NCBI GenBank assembly: GCA_012656075.1 | Contig: JAAKBF010000103.1 | Location: forward strand, 279,701-343,700 | DNA length: 64,000 bases | Source: Phytophthora hibernalis | Lineage: Eukaryota > Oomycota > Peronosporomycetes > Peronosporales > Peronosporaceae | Direction of reading: 5' to 3' | Part shown: positions 1 to 10,549 of the stretch, piece by piece | Layout: the number at the start of each line of letters is the position of its first letter | Numbering within the stretch: position 1 is the stretch's first letter | Position numbers and translations under genes: made by a program | The notes under the pieces: model-generated | What the model was told of the DNA's origin: nothing | Database searches by the model: none | What the model saw: only the letters and a program-made list of their open reading frames with translations

Positions 1-1195
1 GATGGCAGTCCATCGGGGTAAACTAGTGACAATGTAATATGAATACGAATATTCATACCGGTATTCATTCGTTTCAGCTCGCTTGAATGAATACGGTATT
101 AATATTTGGACGTATTAATACCGGTACCCGTTTACAATCGTACTTAGTGCGTTTCAGGGGATATGTTAAGATGGCTACATCGAAGTTTGAGCACGATGGC
201 TGTAAGAAGTTCTTACAGGTTCTTACTACGAACCCGCCATTTATTCATACTTCGGCGGTGACGGGAAGACAATGTATTCTAGTGTTTTAAAAATCATAGG
301 CTTAGTCTGAATCCGGTATGCCGTTCTTGTCAACCAAATATGTATCGTTGTTTCGGAGGAGCTAAATCCATCCTCATCCTGCTGCCAACTGTAACTATAT
401 GAGTAGCTGCTGCTGCGCGTTGGGTAGTTGTACCTAAAAGAGTTTCGTGATCGCTGTTTCCTCTTGTCTTGATTCTGAGTTCGTTTACCGTTTGGCGCAG
501 TTTTCACTGCAGAAGTTGCTCATGAAATGAAAGCGGCACCCATGCATTACTGTAGTCGCACGTCATTTCGAACATCATTGCTGTACATTTTGTTCGACGC
601 ACTCCTCGAGCTCTGGGACTCGAGCACATTTCATCGCTGCGGCTTCTTCTTCTAAAACAATTGGAAGCAGCAGCGGAAACGAGACCAATGGACAGGAAAG
701 CATAAAGTAAACGTTGCTTGAGGCTTGAGGCCTGAAGTGTTCAGTTTGTGTTTGTTTTTAACAAGCATATTCATTTGTATTCAAATGTAGTAATATTATT
801 CGAGTTATTATATTAATATGGGAGAACTAGTCGCCGTCCAAGTTCAACGAGTCTCGCAACTCATGACGCGTAACGACACCTACCTCGACATCCACGAACC
901 TCAAAGTCACAGGCCGTGGAGTGGTCGGCAGGCTGCAAACAGCGCAAGCAACAACTATGTTATCAAATAATTCCCTTGCTAATGACCAAACAGCAGCTCA
1001 CCTCTCGATGATCTCCTCGCAAGGCATCAAATTTGAAAATTAATATTCATTCGAAAATATTCAAACATATTAATATGCCATTTGACTATCAATCCCTGAT
1101 AATGAGATTAGTACTAATTCAATTTATTATAAACTAATATTATTTATTTATAATGTTATTATAAATTAATAGTAATGTGAACAAATTCAAGTCAT
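1..1195. other. AT-rich non-genic stretch
   Basis: No gene is supported here. The sequence is AT-rich with repeated TATTCATT/AATATTAAT-like words and ACCGGTA-centred palindromes near 50-130, plus a very AT-rich block at about 1020-1180. The short ORFs present are low complexity and have no recognisable domain. It probably consists of decayed repeat DNA. Confidence 0.5.
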
Positions 1196-1244
1196 TTGGA
1201 CATCTTTCTTTCGTCGTCTGACGGTCTGGCAACTGCCTCTCCGA

Positions 1245-1410
1245 CTTTATATCCAAGCCTCGGACGAGCAAAGTGGGAGCACTGCTCCCTGGAAAAAGGA
1301 GGAGCACTTTTCGGCGCCCCTTGCGCTTGTGCTCCTTCACCGCGGGTCTCACTGGCAGAAAATATAATTTGCGGTGATTGGACATTAATCCGCTTCACTC
1401 AGCCGAGATA
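1245..1410 (+). promoter_or_regulatory. Candidate core promoter of the coiled-coil gene
   Basis: A TATA-like TTTATAT lies near 1246, a reversed CCAAT box (ATTGG) near 1377, and TCACTC at 1395-1400 followed by an ATATTTGC stretch. The last pair resembles the oomycete initiator (TCAYTYY) plus flanking promoter region. The likely transcription start is near 1397, about 80 nt before the first ATG of the downstream ORF. A related sequence in opposite orientation lies at 6040-6178. The match to the initiator is imperfect at its last base. Confidence 0.4.
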
Positions 1411-1477
1411 TTTGCAAAGCTCAGTCGAATATTTACAAGATCTCGAGACGGTGGGAAAATCGCCTCCGTCCAACACG

Positions 1478-3198
1478 ATGGTTCTCACCCGAGCACAACG
1501 TGCCGCAGAAGAAGCAGCGTCGCTATGTGCGGCTGAAGAGATGCAGACTGCAATCGTCGAGCACGTGGACCAACCGCCATCGGCCATCGATCAAGTGCCC
1601 AGCGTCGGAGACCAACTATCCAGTCTTGCTCAGCATCTACTCCTTCGGACCCAGGCTCTTGCTGCTGAGCACACGGCGCTACAGTATCAGCAACAGGGGC
1701 AAAGCGATGCCCAAAACGCAGCGCTCATGGCTGTGTAGGCTTTGACGGAAACCAGTGTGAGGAATATCACGGAACGACAGCGCATCATTGTCGAGAAGCT
1801 TGGAGAGGCGCTAACGGCAACGCACACAGGTCTCCACGAGCAATTTCAGAGAATGCAGATGATTCAAGACGAGCGAGGTGGCCAAATTGAGCGCTTCGTG
1901 AACGATCGCCTAGCCCAGACTCTACGAGACGTGCAGCGAGAAACCACCGCGTCAAAGTTGGCTAATTCTGCTCAAGTCGAAGGTGTTCATCAGAGGCTGG
2001 AGGAGGTAGCGACCAAAGTTGACGGGGAACTCGAGAAAATCACAGCGCACATTCAACAACTCGTCGAGGCCAAGTTCACGACCTCCCAAAACCAGATGCG
2101 GCTTGGACAGGAGACGGATCAGCTCGTACAGCAGCAAGTGCAAGCTGCCTCCGAGGGTGCTAAAGCTGCTTTAAAAATATCCCTAGAAAGGGACATTCAC
2201 CTGGCGTGCGAAGAGATTAGACAAGAGTTGTTGCAGAGCGTCAACCGTGCTGGAGAACCTCTACAAGAATCCGCCCGCGCCCTCGCCTGGGAAATAACGT
2301 CAAACACGGATCCCGAATGCAGAAGGCTCTCACGAAAACTCAATCAGACCTGAATTTGCAAATTCAGCGTCAGGCTGACGCTACCGCAGCCCTTCGAGAT
2401 CAGGTCCGGAAGCAGGGTGTGCGCATGAGAAAGCAAGGCCGTCTGCATGAGGATGCCGAGCTTGAAGCAACCATATCAGAAATGGCGCAGAAGGAAGTGC
2501 AGCAAAGATTGAATGATGTTCAAGGTGAGCGAGCGCTCACACCAGTTGATGCCTCGGAGCAAGAAACTACTTTTCAGATTGATCTCAACGAAACTCGCTG
2601 CATAATTGATCGCAGTATACAGTCAGCTGTTGACGTCATTTGCAAGGCCATTAACGACGAAGTACATACGATGGCATTTAAAGTAGAACAACCGAAGCCA
2701 CGGCAGAGCCCCGTTAACGACGACACCGATACGAACGGAGATTATGGCGCCACCAACGATGATTACCACCTTGAAATACGAATTCAAGAGGCTTGGAGGA
2801 GGACTTACATGGAGGATTCGTCTTCTGGCTTGCAAGGAACACCGTCTAGTACCGATCAAGAGATGTGCAGCGGGGCCCTTCTTGTCTCGCAGCATGATGG
2901 CTCTAGAATGGAGCATGAGTCGCTTAGAGAGACGGAGGGTGAAGAAAAGGCATATTCACAACAAGAGGAAGCAATCGTGTTGCAGGAAACAAGTACTCGG
3001 GGGCTGGATGATGTTGTGCTGACACAACCAATCGATATTCGAGAGAACGCGCAGCAACAGCAGTACAGCCCACATCACCAACAACAAGCCGTGTGGGTGA
3101 ATCTAAGAGCTGTTATCTCTGAGATTCAGCTACAGGTCGCAGTGAGAGCGGAGACGGCAGCTCGACGAATAATTGTCGAGCAAGAAAAAGAGCCGTAA
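1478..3198 (+). pseudogene. Coiled-coil rich protein, broken (in-frame TAG and a frameshift)
   Basis: The ATG at 1478 begins an open frame (MVLTRAQRAAEEAA) that stops at TAG 1736-1738 and continues in the same frame to 2353. The reading then shifts to another frame near 2310 and runs to 3198. Together the pieces would make about 570 residues. The middle is strongly helical and rich in Q, E, A, R and L with heptad-like spacing, as in a long coiled coil. The last third is acidic and Q-rich. No zinc knuckle, protease or enzyme motif is visible. It could be the Gag of an LTR element or an accessory protein of the convergent hAT element ending about 100 bp away. I do not recognise the family. The stop and frameshift may be real decay or base-calling errors. 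Confidence 0.5.
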
Positions 3199-3305
3199 GA
3201 AATGAAGAGATGTTGAGCTGGCATCGAGTTTCACAAAAACTAATGCTAGAACAACAGACACTTTCGAGTTGCCAACACGTATATTTTTCATGAAAAGCTC
3301 CAAAT

Positions 3306-5487
3306 TCATTCACAACGAAGTCTTCTTCTCTTCCTCCCCATATCATCGAGCAACGAAGTGCTGGAGACGAAGCTGGCTGGAATATCGCTCGTCATTTCAT
3401 CCATTTCAAAGTCCAGATCAGAGTCAAATGCGAAAATAAAGTTGGATGGCGTGTGTAGATGGTGTTGGCCCTTCGGGATTTCCTCGCACTGAAGCAGGTC
3501 AACAAAGTCGCGATTCCGATTCAGAAATGAACACATGTCAATATTGTGATCAGCTAGACTCGTGCGCTGGGAATTCACCATGGTTCCACTTACACTAAAA
3601 TCACGTTCGATCTCGCACGATGACGCCGGAATGGCGAACAACACTTTGACAGCTTTTGGGATAATACGATATTCACCCTCGTGCTGAAGGCGCTGCCAAA
3701 ACTCAAGTACCGTTTCTTTCGGCATACTGTCATCGCGCCGCTCTACATCAACTTCGTCTTCAAGCCACCGATCAAGCTCCTCTTCAGCGCGTCGATCCCG
3801 ATTACTCGTCATGGGTGGTCTGCTCGGCCTTGAATCAAACTCCGCTTCTAGCCTGCTAACACGCGCAACGGAGGGAGTAAAAACTTGCTCTGTGTTGTCT
3901 GCTGGTTCAACGACCGCTTTGAGCAGCTCCAGTAGGTTGTGACGAATCTTTGCACTCACTGCGTTCTTCCTCTCAACGCCCGCCTTTCCTTTTTTGTCGT
4001 GCTGGCGGCAACACAAAATTACAGCACGATCAAGACTTCGTTCAGTTCGCTTGTAGATCGGGTGGAGCATCATTTGCATTTCCAGGAGAAAATCACATCT
4101 GGCAAATGCCGTGTCCTTATAGTATCTGCAGAAAAAGCGTTCATCCAGTGCTTCTCGCAGCAGGGATCGTGTTTGGGCTGCCAACGGGGTAAGTTCACTT
4201 GCTGCAATCCAGCGAGGGTTTTCATCGGTCGACAGGTAATGTGGTAGGGCTTGATCAGAGTTCAGGTCGTGAATACGAGCCAAGAATAATTGCGCAAAGC
4301 ACCTCGACCTTCACTGGCCGCTCTACCTGGCATCTGAGCTTTATCTCGCCCATTTGCTTCAGCACGGAGAGTACGTGAAACAAGTCGTCATGTCGGTTTG
4401 CCAGTGGGAAGTCGGGTGGAGTTTTGTTGGCACGAAGAGCTTGACGTTTTCTCTCCTCTTACCACGCCGTAATTGCGGGCCATTTGAGAATGATTCTCTC
4501 CAGTGCGTTTGTTAGGCTTAGAAAGCGGGATGTTGAATATCCAAGGAGTCGGGAAGATGCACCCTTGGTCTTAGACTTGCAGAGTTCCTTGAACAAATTC
4601 CCTGTTGTCGATACGTGCTTGATCTGGAATATCACCTTTGCCATTCTTGTTATCAGGTCCGCCATTTCTGGATTTGCCTCTGCACTAACCGCCCCATTCA
4701 CACCACACGATGCTTTCGTCGCAGCATGTGCCATGTGCGCGATGCACCATTCCGAACGCAGGTTTAATCCGGTGCGCAGCATTGACTTCACATCCGCTCC
4801 AGAGTCGCTGGTGGCTCCGTAAAAGTTATTTTTCTTAAAGCCAAAGTCCTCCAGCATTTTGTCCAGCCACGCTCGAAACGGCTTTTGAATGCCGCCGTCA
4901 CGGTCTCCGTATGCAGGATCAAATTTCCTTGTTCCCAGAAGAATTGATTTGAACTGCCATTCCGTGTCCACCAAGTACACACGAACCCCTAAAACTTGTC
5001 ACTGGTAGTCTTGCATGTCCAAAAGTCTGCAACGAGCGTGAAGGTTGGATAGTCTGCCTGGTTTTCTTCCAGATAGCTCACGTTCTCCTTTTAGTCGATG
5101 AAAACAGCTCAACGATTGCCTCCTTCACGCGTTCTGCATTGATTGTCGACTTCATCTCGTCTTTAACCAGCAGCGCCTCCATGATCTTTGTCTCTTCATA
5201 CTCAACCATCCGAAAGGGAGGTTCTGATTGATAATTCGAAGTGTCGTCAGCAGCAAATTGAGCCGGGTTGGGTTGCTGGAATACAGCACAGATGATTGCA
5301 GGTGCTCGATTTCAGCATCCCGCTTTCGCTTCGTAGTCAGTTCCGAATCGGTTTTAGGCGAGGTGATTTTGTGTAGTTTCTGGAGGTGTCTTGCTGCCAA
5401 AGATGTTTTTCCGGAGTGCAACTTGATCAAGTTTGTACCTGACGTTCTGCAGCCCTCGTCCGCTAAGCACGCCCATGCGAGGGTCAT
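3306..5487 (-). pseudogene. hAT-family transposase, degenerate
   Basis: Three minus-strand pieces in order make one hAT transposase. 5487-5152 has a BED-type zinc-finger region (C-x5-C and a terminal HLQKLH). 4980-4459 has the catalytic core with SDSGADVKSM and a WCIAHM motif typical of hAT enzymes. 4283-3306 carries the C-terminal dimerisation region (IPKAVKVLFAIPASSCEIERDFS). Translation of the gap 4458-4284 in other frames also gives hAT-like sequence (HVLSVLKQMGEI, CQVERPVKVEV), so the pieces were once continuous and are split by a stop near 4459 and frameshifts near 4285 and in 5151-4981. Coding similarity may extend upstream of the 5487 ATG to about 5540. The element's own terminal repeats and target duplication were not identified. 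It is not functional as it stands. Confidence 0.8.
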
Positions 5488-5553
5488 CTTGCCGTTCTCG
5501 AGATATTCAACGCACGCCCCATTTAAAAATGAATGAAGTTTCAGTTGGGCGTG

Positions 5554-5587
5554 GGGGTATCACCGTACAGGGGGTATCACCGTACAG
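5554..5587. repeat. Perfect 17-bp tandem duplication
   Basis: The unit GGGGTATCACCGTACAG occurs twice back to back, followed by the start of a third (GGG). It lies just upstream of the hAT reading frame. Confidence 0.9.
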
Positions 5588-5619
5588 GGGCCCCGAGATT
5601 GAAAGCTCTCAACTGCTTG

Positions 5620-5830
5620 TCGAACTGCTGCTGGAGACAGCAGCTCCAGTGCACGGCAGCCAACGGAAGCGTATGACGACAGCAGCTGCAGTGTTCGGTG
5701 AGCGGCGGACAGGATGGACGATAACAGCTGTAGTGTTATGTCGTCGGCGACGGTCTGGACGACAATAGCTGCAGTTCATGGCGTCTCAGCGACTACCGCT
5801 GCAGGGGCACGGCGTCTCGGCGAATACTCA
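5620..5830. repeat. Imperfect AGCTGCAG-containing repeats
   Basis: Four degenerate segments of about 40-45 bp each carry a core like ACGACARCAGCTGCAGTG (near 5680, 5725, 5765 and 5800) followed by GGCGNC-rich sequence. No coding frame is supported. Function unknown. Confidence 0.4.
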
Positions 5831-6039
5831 GTCTAATCGTTGAAGATAGCAGGACGCACAACTTCTCCAACTCGGCTACGACCTGGAAATCTTGGGAGTG
5901 AGCTTGGAGAGGTCTTGCAAATTTTGCATTGCGACCTTCGAAGATCTTCAAGGATATCAACCAATAGGACACGCCCACAGAGAGCATGAGAACCTCGCTT
6001 ATTTCCGATGGTCTGCGGAACGAGCACGAGAAGAGGGAG

Positions 6040-6178
6040 CACGGAAAAGTGCTCGCTGCTCTCGTATTAAGGCGGGGGTATCAAAAATGCGATCCTCGTG
6101 CTCGCGCCTCTTCAGAAGAGCAAATTTGATACTGTTTCACAGCTCCCTACCCGTGCTCGTCCAAGGCTTGTTTATATC
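6040..6178 (-). promoter_or_regulatory. Promoter-like sequence related to 1245-1410, opposite orientation
   Basis: Read on the minus strand, a TATA-like stretch is followed by AAGCCTTGGACGAGCA and a GGGAGC block, then GAGCACTTTTC. The same series of words, with substitutions, occurs on the plus strand at about 1247-1311. A reversed CCAAT word (ATTGG) lies further on, near 5960. It sits upstream of the minus-strand hAT gene, so it may be that gene's promoter or an internal part of a shared element end. Confidence 0.35.
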
Positions 6179-6203
6179 TATCTCGGAATATAATCCTCAA
6201 TTA

Positions 6204-6229
6204 ATTCCCACCCCCATGGGGGTGGGAAT
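6204..6229. repeat. 26-bp perfect palindrome
   Basis: The half-site ATTCCCACCCCCA is followed directly by its exact reverse complement with no spacer. Flanking bases do not extend the symmetry. Confidence 0.95.
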
Positions 6230-6282
6230 AAAAGCCTCGTCGGGGAATACACCACCGGCCAATCAGCATCGCTTCTTTTATT

Positions 6283-6317
6283 CCCAGACACCGACGGAGA
6301 AACCAAGGCCTAACAGG
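6283..6317. repeat. 35-bp dispersed repeat, copy A
   Basis: The segment starting CCCAGACACCGACGGAGAAA and ending CTAACAGG recurs at 7791-7825 with three substitutions, in the same orientation about 1.5 kb away. It is followed by GGGAATACGGTA, which also recurs near 8138. It may mark ends of a short non-autonomous element. Confidence 0.75.
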
Positions 6318-6504
6318 GGGAATACGGTATTTGACGTCAACGACGTTGACCCGAACGTTGACTCAACGTTCGTGCAACATGAGTGTGTGGTCAACACATA
6401 TTTTGCGTGATCAACAAAGAGTGAATTTAGAGTCAGTGAGCCGACACCTGAGGTTCAATGTGTTGAGTGTGAATGATCGAGCTTGTTGGACTGAAGGTAT
6501 ATTC

Positions 6505-6740
6505 AGTGTGTAGAGTGTAGTGTGTGAGCCCGTTGAGTTTGAGTGTAATGTGTGAGCCTGATGGGTTTAACGAGCGAGCTCATGGAAGCTGAAGACAAGT
6601 TCTGTGCTGAGTGTGTGCGCCGGTTGAGTGTAACGTTGTGTGAGCCGTCGAGTAGGTTGAGTGTTAATGAGTGAGTACATGGGAGATGAAGCCATGTTAT
6701 GTGTAGTGTGCGCAGGTTGAGTACGATTGCGTGCGCAAAT
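6505..6740. repeat. Degenerate tandem repeat of about 90-96 bp
   Basis: Words such as TGTGAGCC, GGTTGAGTG and a GAGCTCATGG-like stretch occur in the same order in at least two units (6551-6638 and 6639-6730), with a partial third upstream. The plus strand is strongly GT/GA-rich. No coding frame is supported. Confidence 0.5.
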
Positions 6741-6829
6741 TTAATATCGGCGCAGGGAATATGTGAGCCTATGCACTGTGGACTCGACACCATGCAGTGC
6801 GACGAGAGCTTCAGTACGCGGGTTTCGTG

Positions 6830-8222
6830 AATACCAATAAATAGCGATGGCGAAAATAAATTCCATCAAATGCCAACGCCACGCCTAATATTCTATCTCC
6901 CAGACTAAACAACGTACCTTGTTATTAAAATAATTATCAGACCTAGATTTTTATAAATAGTTAGAAGGGAGAATAACAGCTGGATTCAAAATTAGAGGTT
7001 TTAGAACAGATTTGAAAACACGACGTTTGTGGGCCTTACAAAGATCAAGTCAATGAAATTAATGGCGCCGGGTTTTGCACATTGTGTGAACTGCTCTGTA
7101 CCGGTACAGTAATGTGCGTCAATAAGGAACACCTGATATATATAGAATAATGAAGAAATTCGAACTTAAATGCATATATTTCTGTGGTGTGCGCCACACT
7201 TTGCAAAATATCGAGGGTAGGGAAAGAAGAAAGCGATGCGATTGGTCGTTACAAAAGAGGGTGGTGTGCAGGTTGAACTTCTGTCAAAGGGAGCATTTTG
7301 CTTTTGCCTCGACCATCAAAGGGGTCATAATGCCCCTGTTGACCACGAAAGGGTTAACCAAACCATGCAAAATCATGATGTACGACGAAAATATGCGAAG
7401 TTGTGTAACTTCACACCCTTCAACAACCAACCTCCATCATTTACTAGACAACACTTTATTCAAGTCACTTTACAAAAACGACGAAGGGATTTGCTAGTTC
7501 AACCAATCACATTTTGTTTAGCATGATTCTGACTAGTTTATACTGCGTAGTTGCTTTTCCGAAGAAATACTGACTAATCACGATACGTCATTGTAGGTCA
7601 TAAACGATTCATTTCTTTAAACCAGCTCCATGTGTGCACTTTTCCCGGCACATTATCCGGTTGCAGAGAACTTCGGTACAACGATTCACGCCTAGAACGA
7701 GTTTGAAAGGGTATACAGATCTGCAACCCAACTCTCAGCACCAGCAATCTAGGGACAGCGTCGGGGTTTATGAGGTCGTTTATCCCCAGACCCAGACACC
7801 GATGGAGAAACCAGGGCCTTACAGGCGTCACTAATATGCAGGCGAAGGTAGGGCTCGTAGTTAACCCAACGTATTTGGTCATATCTCTGCTACGCTAGTT
7901 TAATAGCTCGCTAACACTAATAAAGTACCTACCAACGACATATACCTGTTCACCATACCTGTAGGACCTTGCTCACAAATTTTTGTATCGCAAGCGCAAA
8001 CGGCGATCGATTTACTTGCCTTGGTCTGCCGTATGACCAGGGAGAAATGACGATCATATCGAATATACCGGTATTTTACCTATTGTTTCATTGGCTAAAA
8101 GTGAGTGACGCTTGTAACTAAGCGACGCTTGTAACAGGGGAATACGGTACTGTAGCAGGCTAAAGTACCGTTGTTTCGGATTAAGTACGATGGCAAAATC
8201 TCTGCCTAGAATCCTAGAAAAG
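6830..8222. other. Non-genic stretch upstream of the CRN gene
   Basis: No gene is supported. Two overlapping ORFs at 7150-7526 have no recognisable domain and are not favoured. A short duplication of GACGCTTGTAAC lies near 8106 and 8125. TAACAGGGGAATACGGTA at 8132-8149 repeats a motif seen at 6311-6329. The last 70 bp before 8223 would hold the CRN promoter, but no clear initiator was seen. Confidence 0.4.
7791..7825. repeat. 35-bp dispersed repeat, copy B
   Basis: Second copy of the segment at 6283-6317, same orientation, with three substitutions. Confidence 0.75.
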
Positions 8223-8641
8223 ATGGTCAAGCTCTTTTGTGCTGTCGTTGGAGCGACTGGAAGCGCGTTTCCTGTGAACATCGATGCGGGGAGTCGGTGG
8301 GAGACCTGAAGAAGGCGATTAAGGAACAGAGCGATGGGAAAATCACCGTTCCTTCGCCGGACCTGCAGCTCTTCCTGGCGAAGCAGGGCACCGCGTGGCT
8401 TCCAGACGATGATCCTGCTGCGCTGGAGTTGGAAGAAGGAAAGACGCATCAAGACATTCAAACGTTGATCGATGGAGAGAAGATGAGGGCGACGAATACT
8501 TTGCAACACTGGTTGTTTGACAAGAACAAAATGCCGCAGCCATCCACCGACCAGATTCACGTGCTTGTGGTTCTGATGACCGTCGAACCCGACGTGAAGC
8601 AGCAGAAACGCCTAGCCAGAACTTCTCTCGAAATGTTATGA
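8223..8641 (+). pseudogene. Crinkler (CRN) effector N-terminal region, frameshifted
   Basis: The ATG at 8223 opens a frame beginning MVKLFCAVVG, the usual start of oomycete CRN proteins. After about 24 codons the frame must shift inside a G-run near 8288-8291. From there the typical CRN header follows: a GDLKKAI segment, DLQLFLAK (the LFLAK motif required for translocation), an AWLPDDDPAAL stretch, an LIDGEKM segment and HVLVVL, close to the HVLVxxP motif that closes the header. A stop follows at 8639-8641. CRN headers are fused to variable C-terminal domains acting in the host nucleus. Here none follows directly, but a kinase-like domain lies at 12266-12952 beyond a transposon. The frameshift could be a one-base homopolymer error or real decay. 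No clear cleavable signal peptide is seen, which is common in this family. Confidence 0.85.
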
Positions 8642-8797
8642 AAGTATTCGGAGCTGCATCTAACTGCATTGCTGGTTCCACCCCAACTGCCGGCGCTCCT
8701 TGAACAGACATTGCCATTCAGGCTGGATATGGCTGATTCGTGGTGACCATCGAAAGAACTGACGGTGAGCTTCGTCCGACAACCCCCAATGAGAAAA

Positions 8798-8838
8798 GAT
8801 TTCTTGGAAGTGCGAAAGAGATTTCTTGCGAGTGCAGC
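8798..8838 (+). repeat. MULE left terminal inverted repeat
   Basis: 41 bp, matching the reverse complement of 12135-12175 at 37 positions. A further GCGAGTGCA word inside (8857-8865) belongs to a subterminal repeat. Confidence 0.8.
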
Positions 8839-9533
8839 TTCTGAAACGGAGGACTTGCGAGTGCAACGATGAAATTGGTGGTATTGAAAGTAGTACAAAA
8901 CAGAGAGATGTAAAAGAGAGCTATTGCAAGTGCACATCCTGTTGGTGTGGTGGTATTGCAAGTGCAAGTCTGGCTGATGATGCTGCGAAACGTAGCTGCT
9001 GGGTTAGCGGAGTCCTATGCAAGATACTCCTACCAAATCTAACGGATCGTGATCACTCTGGTAGACCATCCACATTCATGCCCATCGCGTAGCTGTAGGA
9101 GAGTAGCTCGGTCAGATCCTGACACTCTAACTCCTGAATCTTGCCGTTCGTGAAGCGGAGCGACCATGCAAAGCGTCCGAGATTCTTCTGCCAACCCGTG
9201 ATTCTGCCAGCGACGTGCTCTTGCACGATTTGACCGCGCTTTTTGACTGCAAACTCCTTCATGACCGACCAGTGGAACACGTGCCCTGGCCAGTTTGTTA
9301 GGATTTTAATGAGGTTGTCGGGGTTGAAGAAGCGCGTGTCGTTGTCATCTCGGTTGAGACCCCACGAGTTTTCGAGGTCGTCCAGGAGCACGCCGAGCTG
9401 GAATGGCACGCAAAACGTCATCTAGGTCGATGGCCTTTTGTAGTGCCATGGCTGCCAGGACGTGCTCACAGATCCATCCGCTTTGTCATACAGACTTGCA
9501 ATCGCACGAGTAGAAGCGGCGAATAGATTCAAT

Positions 9534-9602
9534 CTACAACATAATACAGTGAGGAATCAATCACCAGTATCAGAGTATCCTTAACACACACGTAAAATTT
9601 AC
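9534..9602 (-). other. Spliceosomal intron in MULE transposase (69 nt)
   Basis: The minus strand has GAG|GTAAAT at the 5' end and TTGTAG|ATT at the 3' end. Removing it joins a VANHPVWKLDE segment to the IESIRRFYSCDC start of the SWIM finger in one frame. Confidence 0.7.
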
Positions 9603-9709
9603 CTCGTCGAGCTTCCACACGGGATGGTTGGCAACGGGGTCGGGGGCATTGATCTGGCTCCGGCGTACGCGTTCATCCGACGCCATCGGCAGAAGCTTGA
9701 CAGCGACAC

Positions 9710-9800
9710 ATCTCGGACGTGAAATACGAGTTGTGAGATCTCAAGCTCTGCAACCTCACACCTCAGATGTGAGATACAAGGTGTGAGATCTAGCTAGCAT
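9710..9800. repeat. Cluster of GTGAGAT words with a 9-bp inverted repeat
   Basis: CTCACACCT and its complement AGGTGTGAG flank a short loop, and GTGAGAT recurs four times. It lies in a part of the MULE where coding frame is lost, possibly an insertion or an intron. Confidence 0.4.
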
Positions 9801-10235
9801 GACAGTAAACACACAAGACCAGGAGGGAGAGCCCCTTGGAGGCGCGCAGCGTGCATGATTTACCTAGCCCGGCGAAATACATGTCAGTTTGCATTTTACT
9901 CACTAGTACACAAGTAATCCGGGTCACGAAGACTCGGGACACCGATCAGGCATGCTGACGGATATCGACTTTGTGAAGGGACATGTACCGGAGTGGAGCA
10001 TCAGTGACTGGTTTGCGCTCGTCTAAGGCTCCTTCCAGCCCTGTCAAATATTGCTTTATCCGCGTAGCTGTGACATTCAGTCCTTCGTAAGCGCTTGCTG
10101 GCGAATGGATATACTTTGGGGCATTGAAGGAAATTGCACGGACAATTGTATCCCCGGGTGACCCCAAGCGTAGGTAGTTCCGCTTGTCTGCCAGTAAAAT
10201 CCTAGCTTTGACAAATAAGTCGGCAGGAACAGGAC

Positions 10236-10297
10236 CTGCACCGAAAGCAACGAGTTAATAAAATTGATAGTACAGAGAACGCGACCAACTACTGTAC
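10236..10297 (-). other. Spliceosomal intron in MULE transposase (62 nt)
   Basis: The minus strand has AAG|GTACAG, a TTAAC branch-like site and GGTGCAG|GTCC. Removing it joins SILHKV to PVPADLFVKARILLADK. Confidence 0.75.
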
Positions 10298-10549
10298 CTT
10301 GTGCAAAATGCTGTATAGGCTACTTCTGGAATTCTGGACGTCTGGATTCTTCCCTACAAGCGATAGAAGGGTAGGAAACGAATCGTTTAACACCAGTGTG
10401 GTGCTAGCACGTTTGGGGACCACCTTCTTGATCGTCTCGTGAAACGATTCAATCGGATTCTGGTTTGGAAGAATGCCAGACACGCTCCCTGCAGCGCCAA
10501 CAAACCATGTATCCCACGGAGCCGTAAAGTAGGTTTTGGCAAATGTGTT

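Noticed and set aside
241..507. Minus-strand ORF rich in Ser and Tyr
   Set aside because: Low-complexity sequence with no domain or promoter support.
7150..7526. Two overlapping ORFs of about 100 codons
   Set aside because: Neither has a recognisable domain, and the composition suggests chance frames in non-genic DNA.
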